Source: Linum tenue | Lineage: Eukaryota > Streptophyta > Magnoliopsida > Malpighiales > Linaceae | Direction of reading: 5' to 3' | Length of the DNA stretch: 64,000 nucleotides | Assembly (NCBI GenBank): GCA_946122785.1 | Contig: CAMGYJ010000011.1 | Location: forward strand, 22,197,007-22,261,006 | Shown: one piece after another, positions 54,685 through 64,000 of the stretch | How the letters are laid out: the number at the start of each line of letters is the position of its first letter | How positions within the stretch are numbered: the stretch's first letter is position 1 | The notes under the pieces: model-generated | What the model saw: only the letters and a program-made list of their open reading frames with translations | Databases searched by the model: none | What the model was told of the DNA's origin: nothing | Translations under genes and position numbers: made by a program

Positions 54685-55927
54685 CTTACGAGGTCAACTG
54701 GTCTTCTAAGACGTCCCCTATCTCTCTCAATGCGAGTACTAGACTAAAGCCAGGATCATGAGAAGAAGTAGAAGTAAGACAGTCAGTTCATGGATAAAGG
54801 GACTCACACCCTTCACAACCAAGGACTCGTGGTACCGGGGTGCTCTTTCACTTCATTTCACCGTTGGAACCCCTTTTTGCACTTTCATTTACATTTCTCT
54901 TGTTTTTTTTTTCTTTCACTTAGCAGGGGTTCCAACTGTAGTCTTTTGCACGGTCGACCCTTACTAGTCGAGCAAGAGCAATTTCTGTACATCTGGCACT
55001 CGCCAGAGTACTTCTTTTAACTCCTTTTCCTTAACTCGTGTGGAGGGTCAATGAAATTAAGGGGGGTTGGAAGCTCTATCCGTGCCCTTAAAAACACATA
55101 CTCAAGTAGGCAAACCGTTCAACGGGTGGAAGTTTTAATTGTACTAGAGACAGCTTAGCTTCACCTTGTAGGAGTACCCCACTAAGGATCACTAAAATCT
55201 CCTCCAAAACCCAATTTTGTGCAATAAACGGTGCCACACACGTTAGGCTTACCCCATGTTTAAGATTTCAATGATTTCGACATGGAGGACCAACTGCTTT
55301 TCATTTCCCCCATGAGCACCTTGTTCGATACACGAGTCCACAACATAATTCAAATAGAGTCACCATTACCACATGAATTCAACGGTCTTAACTCCACTAA
55401 TTCACAAAATCAACCGGCACAGCAGAGAGCTAGATAGGAAAAATCTTATACTTCAACATCCTCCATAGTGCTACACTACCTCCCTAGGTTGCACATTACT
55501 ATAGATACTGTCAATTCAAAGCATATTGAGCAGCCAATTTGCAAGGAAACACGTACTTGGATCCCTCAAATTTAAAAATTTGGACAGTGGACTAGGTTCC
55601 AAGCACACAAACAGACCTAATGCAGTCAAAAGAGAAACATCCCCCCACACATAAGTTCGACATTGCCCTCAATGGAGAAGAGGGAAGGATAAGGGAACGA
55701 TGTTACCGGTGTGCACGGACTGCAGGAGACTGGAGGGGGACCAGTCTGAGTGAAAAGGACTGGAGAGGGGACCAGTCAGGGATACAGGCACAGCTAAAGG
55801 GAACAGAAGAACTCAAACACAATACGTTAGGTCCAATGGTCAACCCAATATTACATCATCCAAAACAAACCAAAACCAAACCAGTTTGCAATCCGACCCA
55901 AAACAAAAGAAATAAATGAAAACCGTG
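54685..55927 (-). other. 3' non-coding region of element 2
   Basis: No coding signal. It carries the hairpin at 54863-54936 and, near 55580, 'ttggacagtggactaggttcc', also found in element 1. The purine tract expected next to the LTR has been deleted. Confidence 0.7.
54863..54936 (-). other. Hairpin with purine-rich loop, element 2
   Basis: Perfect 12-bp arms gttggaacccct (54863-54874) and aggggttccaac (54925-54936). On the coding strand the loop of 50 nt is mostly A and G. Confidence 0.75.
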
Positions 55928-55951
55928 GTGGGGTTGCCTCCCCACAAGCGC
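55928..55951 (-). other. AGGCAA-loop hairpin, element 2
   Basis: Minus strand: gcgctt, stem GTGGGG, loop AGGCAA, stem CCCCAC. It lies about 40 nt after the stop of the protease frame, as in element 1. Confidence 0.7.
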
Positions 55952-55990
55952 TTCTTTACCGTCTTTTAGCTGGACGCCCATGGTGGATAC

Positions 55991-57106
55991 TTAGAGGGGT
56001 GCAGGAACAGGTGCCTCCAAGAGAGGATCCACATCGCTCTTGAGATACAGCTTTAGATGGTGGCCATGCACCCGACGGGTGCGACCACCAGCATTGGTCA
56101 GCTCAACCTGGCCATCCGCCAAGATGCAAGTGAGTGAGTACTCGGATGGCCAGGTTGGTCGTGGTGCAGGAGGTGGGACCAGCTCATAATGGTCGCCACC
56201 TTTCTTCCGAGCAGGCTTAGCCACCTGCTGCTTCGGCCGCCACTCCTCTTTGATCTTTTTGTTTGGCGACGAGGTGGAAGGGAGTGGCGGCAAAGGCGTG
56301 AGAGGGGGATCCTGCATAACGAGAGGCACAGAGGGATACACGACAGGCTCATGTACCTGGTGAGAAATAGCATGCATAGGTGTGACAGCAGGCATATAAC
56401 AATGATCTAATTCATACACAGAAAAAGTAGCATGTTCATTCCCCGCACGCAAGATCAGTTTACCACTGTGCACATCAATAAGTGCCTTGGCGGTGGCGAG
56501 AAATGGTCTACCCAAAATCAAAGGCACATCCACATCCTCATTTATATCCAAAATAACAAAATCAACAAGATATGTAAATGCGCCTACTTTAACAAGCAGA
56601 TCCTCGATGATACCCCTAGGATGCACAATGGAACGGTCAGCTAGCTGAATGCTCATCCTAGTAGGGCTAAGTTCACCTAAGTTTAGCTTTTTGAACAACT
56701 TATACGGCATGACATTTATGCTAGCGCATAGGTCCGCCAAGGACTTGCCTACATGCATGCTGCCAATAGTAAGAGGGATAGTAAAACTCCCTGGGTCCTT
56801 GCGCTTTTCGGGCAGCTTGTTCTGCAGGATAGCAGAACACTCCTCGCTCAGCAGCACTGTCGAAAGATCCCCAAGTCTCTTCTTGTTTGTGAGGATGTCT
56901 TTCATGAACTTGGCGTACTTGGGCATCTTTGACAGTGCCTCCACGAACGGCATGCTGATGTTGACCTGCTTCAACATTGCCATGAATTTGGCAAACTCAG
57001 TCTCCAGCCTGTCTTTGTGTAAGCGAGTGGGGAAGGGAAGCTGGGGTACATGCTCCTTAACCAATGGCTGTGGCTTGGGAGCAGGGGCTTCCTTCTCCAC
57101 CCTCAC
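55991..57106 (-). CDS. Aspartic protease frame of element 2
   Basis: A 371-codon minus-strand frame similar to the C-terminal half of the element 1 polyprotein. Shared phrases include HVPQLPFPTRLHKD, KMPKYAKFMKDIL, MSIQLADRSIVHPRGI and ILGRPFLATAKALIDVH. The catalytic motif is DLCAS at residues 125-129, where element 1 has DLGAS, so the invariant active-site Gly is Cys and the enzyme is probably inactive. The frame ends with LEAPVPAPL, as in element 1 (LEAPVPSPL). The true start is upstream in gag, and a frame break separates the two. Confidence 0.83.
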   Translation of the reverse strand: MRVEKEAPAPKPQPLVKEHVPQLPFPTRLHKDRLETEFAKFMAMLKQVNISMPFVEALSKMPKYAKFMKDILTNKKRLGDLSTVLLSEECSAILQNKLPEKRKDPGSFTIPLTIGSMHVGKSLADLCASINVMPYKLFKKLNLGELSPTRMSIQLADRSIVHPRGIIEDLLVKVGAFTYLVDFVILDINEDVDVPLILGRPFLATAKALIDVHSGKLILRAGNEHATFSVYELDHCYMPAVTPMHAISHQVHEPVVYPSVPLVMQDPPLTPLPPLPSTSSPNKKIKEEWRPKQQVAKPARKKGGDHYELVPPPAPRPTWPSEYSLTCILADGQVELTNAGGRTRRVHGHHLKLYLKSDVDPLLEAPVPAPL

Positions 57107-58794
57107 TTCTGCATCGCCGGCTGGAAGTGCTGAAGTAGGTAAGTGTTCCTCCTGCCTGGTCGGGGCATGTACAGCCGATGTTGGCTTGCCGCTCCTGGTA
57201 AAGATGGCATCCAGCTGCTGGTGAGGCTCGCGAGGATTAGGGATGGTGGTGGCAGGCAGAGTTCCCGGTGCCCTAGTGTTGTTCTGGCGGGCTATTCCTC
57301 CAATCTAATGTTGGAGGTCCTGCAATATGGCACCTTGGTTCCTCCGACCTGCCTCCATAAAGGTGATGTTCTAGTCGATCCTGGAAAAATTGGCCTGGCT
57401 GGTGGTCATGAATGCCGCTAAAATATTTTTCAGCTCCGTCATCTGATTATCTGGAGCTGGAGCTGCTACTGGCTCGACATACTGGCACTGGGGCTGCTGA
57501 AATGGTTGCCCCTGCCTAGGCTGGTAAGGCTACTGTTGTGGAACTGGCCCTTGTCTGGCCTGGAAGGGCTGCCTCTGCTGAAAACCACCTGCTGGTGCTG
57601 GGAAACAAGGTGGTTTAGTGGTGTTGCTACTCCAAGCGAAGTTGGGATGTTGGCGCCACCCCTCATTGTATGTATTGCTGTATGGGTCAAGGCGCCGAGC
57701 ATTGGCGATGAAGTCCAACTGCTCTTGGGGTGTAGAAGACTCCCGCATAGCCTGGCAGTCCTCCACCAGATGATTCGAACTCTCACACCACTGACATTGA
57801 GCTACTAGAGGTACAGCCAAACCTCTGCCCGGAATAAGACTGTTGGGTTGCTTCAATGTCTGCACCAACTCGGCCACCTCTCGCTCTAGCCCGGACCTGG
57901 CCTCCATGGCGTGCACACCTCGATCCCAGGAATTCCTGCTTCTGGTGCTCTGCCCCCAGGAATGATCTCTGGGCATAGAGATTCAATCACCCACTGGCTT
58001 TCCGGAGAGAGGGCATTGTAGAAGTTCCCCACGGTGAATGCATCACTGAAACCATGATGGGGACACTACCAGAAAAATCCCGAGTACCGCTCCCATGCAT
58101 CACGAAGTGACTCATTTGGCTCTTGGCGGAAGTGAGTGATCTCCCGCTGGATCTCTGTGGTCTTCGATGCCGGATAGTACCTATGCACGAACTTGTCGGC
58201 CAGATCGTCCCAATAAGTGATGGACAATGGGGGCTCGGTCTCCAACCACCTCTTAGCATCCCCCGCCAGAGAATGAGGGAAGAGGTGAAGGCGGATCGCA
58301 TCATCAGGGACACCGTTCATCTTGAACCCGTTCGTCAGCTGCAGGAAACGGGAAAGATGCACCCTTGCCTCCTCATCCTTCAAGCCATGAAACTGGATAG
58401 AGGATGTAATGAGTTGGATCCAACATAGCTTGATCTCGAATTTGTTCGCTGGGATGGGTGGATAGAGGATGACAAGGCGGATGTCAGCGACCCGTGGAGT
58501 GTAGTAGTACTCCAAGGTGGGACCCGGTGGCGGCGGCTGATGATGAACCCCATCTTCCTGGGGTATGGGGTTGTTCACCAAGATCTGATTCACTGGGAGA
58601 ACCTGGAGAGGTATCCCCTGGGGCTGATTATGTTCGCCTTCCATCTCGTACTCGTCCTCGGAATCGCTGCTCAAGTGGCCGTCTATGCGCTCCGCCGTAG
58701 CCAGTCTAGCTCGCTGTTGTCTCCTAAGTTGGCGACAGGTGCGTTCAAGCTCCGGATCCAACGGCAGTAAACCTCCCGACTGGCTACGGGTTAT
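57107..58794 (-). pseudogene. Gag of element 2, start codon lost and frameshifted
   Basis: At 58794 the expected Athila-type start M-T-R-S-Q reads ATA instead of ATG. The frame then runs on (LDPELERTCRQLRRQQ) through VHLSRFLQLTNGFKMNGV and FPHSLAGDAKRWLETEPP, the Retrotrans_gag core, to a stop at 58066. A second frame (57976-57530) has the zinc knuckle CQWCESSNHLVEDC and NEGWRQHPNF. Further pieces reach the protease frame near 57106. Confidence 0.82.
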
Positions 58795-58916
58795 GCACTA
58801 CCGCACACAGTCAAGCAAGCAAACCCGTGAAGGCTCAAGTGGGAAAGAACGAACAGTCAATGCGAAAATAAAAATGCTAAAGTAACAGAAATTATGTTTC
58901 TTCAACAACCTAGCCG

Positions 58917-58934
58917 TCCCCGGCAACGGCACCA
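58917..58934 (-). other. Primer-binding site (tRNA-Asp) of element 2
   Basis: The minus strand reads tggtgccgttgccgggga, one base different from the element 1 site, 7 bp from the LTR. Confidence 0.85.
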
Positions 58935-58941
58935 AAAAACT

Positions 58942-60345
58942 TGACTCGCTCCTACCGTCACTCTAGAAAATGGCCAAGTGTAACCACCTCCTAAAGCGTA
59001 GTATAGCGGGTTTGGGTTTTAATGTCAACCCGGGTCCTAAGTGTGATGACTACTCCGTGAGTTCTTATTATTTAGCGGTGAAACTGTAGTTAAGGTCCAA
59101 ACAAGCAAACAAGCAAAACAAGTAAAACGGTTGTTTTCAAGTCGAGAGAGGTCACCCGGATATGGTTCCCCCTATACTGCAGTTAAGCCGGATTGTAATT
59201 TACTAAGTTCAATTCCAATGATAGTTATACTGCGGGAGGTTCTTAAACAGTCTGAAGTCTCGACTAAAGTTCTCCAGACCCTCTCGATCTGAGTCCCCAG
59301 CGGGCGACTAACCTCCACCGGAGTAAACAGATTGAGGCCCTAACGAACCAAACCTCCACTACCGAAGTGAATCCGGTACAGAATAGTGAATCGACTCCTC
59401 AACTAAAGTCGTCAATTCACTACCTTCAATCAAGGATGCTTTATTAACCTAGGCAGATATTCTCATTCTAGGTCAAAGCAGAAATAATAGGAATTTGATC
59501 ATGATTCATGCCATTCAACAATTCAAACCTCAATTGAATAAAATCAAATTATAGAATCTGTACTTGGGTTCATTTAATCAGACCTAACATACAAATCTAG
59601 GGTTCTTCATACCCAGGTGAATAAGAAAGTTACTCCATAGAGAGAGATGGGAAATCTAGCTCGGATGCGGAAACCATATTGTGAAGGATGAGAATCTACT
59701 TCTGGCACTCAATTAGCTCTTCTCCAAGCTCAAGTCGGGCTCCAATGGTGATGGAGATCGATCAAAGACACTTGAAGACTCAGGTTCGTCACTTTCTCTC
59801 TCTAGGTATCGCTTTTTCTCTCTCAAACTCGGAACCCTTCTCCTTTGGTTGGAAATTGGGTTAAAACCCAAAAATTCCCGATCACACGGCCAGGCCACAC
59901 GGCCGTGTGACTTTCCCAGCTGCTCGTGTGAGTGTTCAAACGCGGCGTATCGATTAGTGGGCTTCCAGGCATGCTACACGGCCAGGGCCACACGGCCGTG
60001 TGGACTCCCAGGCTGCCTGTGTGGGAATCACCGAACCTTCACACGGCCACAAAGGGTCCCCTACACGGCCTGTGTGGCTTGCCCGTGTAAAATGGTGCCA
60101 CATGGCCACGTCACACGGTCGTGTGGGATTTTAGGCGTGCCCGTGTGGCTTCCTCAGCTTCTCTCCAAACGTCTAATCTTCGTCCAATCGACCCCGAACT
60201 CGTTCCCAGGCCTTCATTCACGTGCTAGGACCTGAAATATCACAAACAAGAACAACCTAACGTGAAATCGGCCTAAAACGCGAGAATCGACATCTCAAAC
60301 GGCTCAAGAATAGGGGTAAAAACATGTTCAATCAATGGTCTATCA
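58942..60345 (-). repeat. 5' LTR of element 2
   Basis: 1,404 bp, complete, ending tatca before the target duplication cctag. Confidence 0.92.
59880..60160 (-). repeat. CACACGGCCGTGTG palindrome array in the right LTR of element 2
   Basis: Same array as at 54300-54580, with a few point changes in individual arms. Confidence 0.88.
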
Positions 60346-60350
60346 CCTAG

Positions 60351-61080
60351 TTTTTTGTATGTGATATATTTTAAGGATTGAATGTTATATGTGTGGGTTT
60401 GTGTTTAATGCAAAGTTTGAGGTATTTTCAGAATTCTCGAGTTTTGTTCTTCATTTTTCATAACCATGTCAAATTGATATAGGTGGAGAGAATCCCTTCT
60501 TGTGAGAGGCTTTGAGAAGCTGGTTTTCTTGGCCATTTGAGTCGCTCACATAGGACAATTTAGGGCAAGGCTCAAACTTTAATGTAGCACTTTGATTTGG
60601 TTGTTACTTTGCAACCCAGATTAATTTTCGAGGGAGTAGCCTTTGCAACCCATAGTTGATTTCCCAAGAGAGTTAGTTCCCTAGATTAAGTTGTCATTCC
60701 TTGGCCTTTCAACCGAGAGAGTGAATTTCCTTCACAAGTTGTACCCTCCTAATGGTGTATGAGCACACCTCCACGAAATTGCATTCTATTTGGTCGATCT
60801 TGATATGTAGCTAGGGAGAGCAATACCCATGTGAATTCTTCTCTTATTGGGAAACCTCGATTTAGTGTTTTTTATTGTTTACATTTTATTTTTCTTAGTT
60901 TAAAAATCCAAACCATTTCGTAGATAACAGTTTAAGCAATTGAAGTAGGGGTACATGGACAGGTCGGGGTTGACAATTAAAACGCTTGCCCTATACTGCA
61001 CCCTTTTAGAGTTTAAACTTGGGCTCTAGTTGGGATTTTAATTCACGGTGTAGTTTGTGAGAGCCACTCTTCTTCTGACA
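60351..61080 (+). repeat. LTR of element D, right piece
   Basis: Resumes the LTR cut at 53366. The segment 'cttgccctata.tgcaccc.ttt' (about 60995) matches the minus strand of the element 3 LTR near 41040-41065. The end at 61080 is inferred from the element 3 LTR end and is approximate. Confidence 0.6.
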
Positions 61081-61089
61081 GCTTAATCT

Positions 61090-61350
61090 GGTGATATCCC
61101 GAGAACATATGGAAGAAACTCACTACTTACTGGTTAGCAGTCGCATCTTTCAGTTGGTCTATCATGGGGAGCGGATAAGTGTCTTTAGGCTAGATTTGTT
61201 GATGTTAGTGAAATTTATGCACATTCTCCATTTACTATTGGTATTGGTATTTTGAACAAATATTGGATTTACTGACCAGGTGGCGTATCGCACCTCTTTT
61301 ATAAATCCTACTTCATTTAACCTCCTTACTTCTTCTTATGCTTCTTCTAA
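61090..61350 (-). pseudogene. Reverse transcriptase N-terminal relict (Tat/Ogre-like)
   Basis: Split over frames, the minus strand reads FIKEVRYATWSVNP, KWRMCINFTNI and IDQLKDATAN, matching the Tat-lineage pattern 'FIREV.YP.WLANVV' then 'WRMCVDFTDLNKACPKD' then 'IDQLVDAT'. Many stops. Confidence 0.65.
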
Positions 61351-61609
61351 AGTCATCTGCTTTTTGACCGATGCATTTTTTCTTCTTTGTCGAACCAGTT
61401 TTGCATTGGGTTTAACCGACAGGTTGTGCTCTGCGGTTTCTGGTGGGATGCCCTAACATATCTTCTGGTCCCCATACAAATAAATTGATATATTCCTTTA
61501 GCATCTCAAGCATCTTCTAAGTTGTTCCTCATTAAGGAGCGAGGATATTTGCACTTTTTCTTAGGAGAGTCTTCAGGTAAGGGGACCGCTTTATCTTCAT
61601 TGGCCGCCT

Positions 61610-61897
61610 CTATCCTGGCAACATTATTTCTGGTGTCAATAAAATAACCTCAAAGTGTTTGATGGTCTCTTGATAACCCTCCTTGGCTTGTTTGGAGTTT
61701 TCTTTTAGTCGCCCCACCTTTCCTCCCACCAGAAATTTCATCATTTGCTGGCATGTAGAGGGTATCGCTTGGAATGCAGCTAGGAAGCCTCTTCCTAGTA
61801 TCGCGTTGTAAGCCGATGGGCAGTCAGCCACGTGGAAATCCATCATGCGTGTCTTGATTATTTCTCCATCTCTAATTGTTATATTGAGTGATATCAA
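61610..61897 (-). pseudogene. Aspartic protease relict (Tat/Ogre-like)
   Basis: The minus strand encodes DFHVADCPSAYNAILGRGFL then FQAIPSTCQQMMKF, the C-terminal half of gypsy retropepsin. The usual P after 'ILGR' is G. The catalytic half is not recognisable upstream. Confidence 0.72.
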
Positions 61898-62311
61898 TCC
61901 TACGACCTGTATTTTTTACCTAGAGAATCCCACCAAGCTGTACATGGAAAGCATAAGGTCTTTCACATCTTTATTCATGCTCTTCAGTGCGGAGTAGAAC
62001 CCGATATCCGTGGAGCTCTCATTGTCTACAAGCGTCGAGTAACCTTGAATCTTCTCGTTCTGAAGGATACCATCAATGGATCCTTGCAACATTCCTCGCT
62101 CGCCAATTCTAATGGATCAAACACCACCTCAACCTCCACCTTCTCCTTCTCATGAACGCTTAAGCATATGCGTCCTTCTCCATTCTTAGATCTTGGATGC
62201 TTCTTTCCTCCCTAGATGGTGATAACTTCAAATTCTTCCTTCATTATGGGCTAGTTCAATGGCGATGGACGTGTTGGCAGGGACGGAAGTCTATCCCTTT
62301 TTGGGCTTCGA

Positions 62312-62863
62312 TAGGGATGGCAATGGGTCGGGTCGGGCGCGGATAGTTCATATCCGTTACCCTACCCATAGTAGTTCGGGTTTTACCCATACCCATACCC
62401 ACATGTGAAACGGGTAGAAAATCATAACCATGCCCATACCCGTTCGGGTTTCGGGTATCCACGGTTATCCATGGGTAATAATTTCTAGTCATAACTCCAA
62501 CAAATATGTTAACATTCACACGTATTCTCACATTACGTAAGAGGAAAAGTACGACAATTATTCACTAGAATGAAGAAAATTAATTAAAACTACACAATTT
62601 CATGAAAATCTTATATTTATATGCTAAATATAAAAATGTTAGAGAAAAATAATGATTATTTCTAGACAAAATACATAAGCATGTGTATAATCGGGCGAGT
62701 TCAGGTTGGATAGTGAGAAACCCATGCCCACCCATTACCCGCAATATTCGGGTTCGGATTTTACCCGTACCCACTAAATGTCCTTCGGGTTCGAGTTTTA
62801 CCCTACCCGATTAGGCCGGATTCGGGCGGATATCCACGGTTATGGATATTTTTGCCATCCCTA
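62312..62863. mobile_element. Small hAT non-autonomous element
   Basis: Termini tagggatggcaatggg and ttttgccatccctaare inverted over about 12 bp (left tagggatggcaa, right ttgccatcccta). A perfect 8-bp duplication ggcttcga (62304-62311, 62864-62871) flanks it. Subterminal regions are dense in 'cgggt' and 'acccg/acccat' motifs. 552 bp, no coding capacity. Confidence 0.92.
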
Positions 62864-62899
62864 GGCTTCGATTGCTTCTAGCCTTGGGCGATCACGACC

Positions 62900-63677
62900 T
62901 ATCACATCTCTCTCGAAGGCGTTCATTTTCTTGCTTCTTTGATTCTAGGTTGTTCCGTAGATCTCCTGGATGGAAACTTCTTAGCGGGGTTTTGAGCTCT
63001 CTGCATTCCCTAGTATCATGTATGACATACTGGTGTCATTCACAACAATGCCTCTCTTGATCTCATCCCTTTGGCCTCCATAATTCCTCTTGTCTCTTGT
63101 CTTCACGTATGTCTACCTTTCTTTCATTGTTCGTCATAAGCAACTCTTTTCGTCGGTCAGTCTCCTAAAATCGAGGCCTTGGTACCCTATGTTCAGAAGA
63201 GCGTTCTAAATGTTTTCCTTCCCTCCTTATTTCTTTCTTCAATTTTGTCCTCTACTGTCAGCACCTCTTACAATATTATTTCTATTCAAACCATATGGTT
63301 TAAATCATGCCATGTAGATAGGGAGCTCTCCTTCTTGATCAATGATCAGTTAAGCTCCTTGTTACCGGTAGACATCATAAATTTCCCGCTTCTACTCCGG
63401 GGGTAATTCCTTTAATTTCACACGCTATGGTACTCCATCTATCATAGAATTCCATCAGGCTCTCTTCTTTTCTTTGGAAAAAGTTAATTAGTGTCGAGAT
63501 TGTGAACTTCCTTCTTTGTGACGCGAATTTGGCAAGGAACAGCATGGTTAACTTTTTGAATGCTTCTATTATTCCTTCTGGTAGAGAGGTGTACCGTATC
63601 CTGCATAGCCCTCCAAATGTTACTGGGAACGCCTTGCATAAATCTACATTCATGGTGTTGATTAGTTGCATCCTCAT
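62900..63677 (-). pseudogene. Gag relict (Tat/Ogre-like)
   Basis: The frame 63677-63375 encodes YTSLPEGIIEAFKKLTMLFL and ESLMEFYDRWSTIACEIKGI, the Retrotrans_gag core. Near 63050-63010 the minus strand reads EWHQYVIHDTRECRELK, matching the zinc-knuckle style of Tat gag 'FH..HGHDTE.C..LK'. The pieces are in different frames. Confidence 0.7.
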
Positions 63678-63689
63678 TGTGAATTAACT

Positions 63690-64000
63690 ATTGTGTCTTG
63701 AATAATCCTTTGGTGAGTGGGTTGTGTAACACGCCATGTCCTTTGTTTCTGTCGTCCCATGGCTTCAGATGATCTTCTAGATAGCTTAGATCTATCATCT
63801 TTGGCTCTTTAGCTTGCTCGCGGGTGGGGGGCTTCTCAGATTCATGATTGTCTTTTTACCTTTCCTTCTTTGAGTTGCTTCTGAACTCCCGAAGCAATCT
63901 TTCTCCTCCGTTCTCCCCTGCACAAGAGTCAAGATTTGACCCGGGCTATTTTGTATGCTTGCTATTTGTGCTCTTTTCTCTTTGACACGCTCTTCTAGTT
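63690..64000. other. Right window edge, no assignable gene
   Basis: Probably the N-terminal gag or leader region of the Tat/Ogre-like element, but no motif is recognisable before the window ends. Confidence 0.4.

Larger units (their letters stand above)
53367..60345 (-). mobile_element. Element 2: gag-protease-only gypsy element nested in LTR D
   Basis: Perfect 5-bp duplication cctag (53362-53366, 60346-60350). LTRs 53367-54684 (truncated at its inner end) and 58942-60345 begin tgactcgct. A tRNA-Asp primer site lies beside the right LTR. The minus-strand order is gag, zinc knuckle, protease, AGGCAA hairpin, 3' non-coding. No polymerase or integrase is present. Same architecture as element 1 but with different LTRs. 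Confidence 0.92.
51540..61080 (+). mobile_element. Element D: 3' end of a plus-strand gypsy (Athila/Tat type) element
   Basis: A 3' non-coding region (51540-52565) resembles, on the opposite strand, that of element 3. It is followed by a purine tract (gtgtgggggag, 52566-52576) and an LTR starting tgattcgg at 52577 and ending about 61080 (ttctgaca). Element 2 and its duplication split the LTR at 53366. LTR length without element 2 is about 1.52 kb. The coding part of D is missing. Confidence 0.7.
61081..64000 (-). mobile_element. Decayed Tat/Ogre-like gypsy element
   Basis: On the minus strand, gag at the right (about 63677-62900), protease (61897-61610) and the start of reverse transcriptase (about 61350-61090) are in gypsy order. 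No LTRs are found: the right end runs out of the window and the left is cut by LTR D. An hAT is inserted between gag and protease. Confidence 0.72.

Noticed and set aside
61081..61330. Primer-binding site after LTR D that would make it a 5' LTR
   Set aside because: No tRNA-complementary sequence follows 61080, while a purine tract precedes 52577. It is therefore a 3' LTR.

Overview
The window looks like a plant nuclear genome, most likely a dicot. It has an intron-containing TBL/PMR5-type gene, Ty1/copia and Ty3/gypsy LTR retrotransposons, hAT and Mutator-like DNA transposons, and AT-rich spacers. I cannot name the species. Nearly all of the 64 kb is transposable-element sequence, much of it nested and decayed. 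The only convincing intact host gene is the TBL-like gene at 16443..19716 (+), with five exons and a 353-residue product.

Layout. 1-13.4 kb: three members of a small non-autonomous LTR family (G at 1..2403, A1 at 2895..4683, F from 11496), three copies of a dispersed repeat (R1) carrying a degenerate 'tctagatctcgcgacc' minisatellite, two Mutator-like elements with perfect 9-bp target duplications, and a fragment of a large gypsy LTR. 13.4-19.8 kb: the TBL gene, whose promoter is present twice with a 5'-truncated Mutator-like element between the copies. 20.3-30.5 kb: a nest four levels deep (copia B contains copia C, which contains an hAT, which contains a MITE). Every level has its own target-site duplication, and copia C also carries a broken p32/MAM33-like gene. 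31.2-39.7 kb: element 1, a gag-protease-only gypsy element of Athila/Tat type, inserted in what looks like an LRR gene remnant and itself hit by a second copy of the same hAT. 41.0-51.2 kb: element 3, a pol-carrying relative (reverse transcriptase, RNase H, integrase), broken by an hAT, a solo LTR and frameshifts. 51.5-61.1 kb: the 3' end of a plus-strand relative (D), whose LTR holds element 2, a second gag-protease-only element. 61-64 kb: a decayed Tat/Ogre-like gypsy element with a small hAT.

The elements probably worked as a community. Elements 1 and 2 keep LTRs, a tRNA-Asp primer site (PBS), gag and protease but have no reverse transcriptase or integrase, so they would have needed a pol-bearing relative such as element 3. 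The most notable non-coding signals are two structures shared by these gypsy elements although their LTRs differ. One is a short hairpin with an invariant AGGCAA loop, just after the last stop codon, with a covarying base pair. The other is a longer hairpin with a purine-rich loop, roughly 0.8-0.9 kb upstream of the 3' LTR. The LTRs also carry family-specific palindromes, about 100 bp upstream of the TATA box in the two cases measured.

Boundaries given to the base are those I could fix by target duplications or terminal repeats. Those called approximate are judged by eye. No database search was possible.
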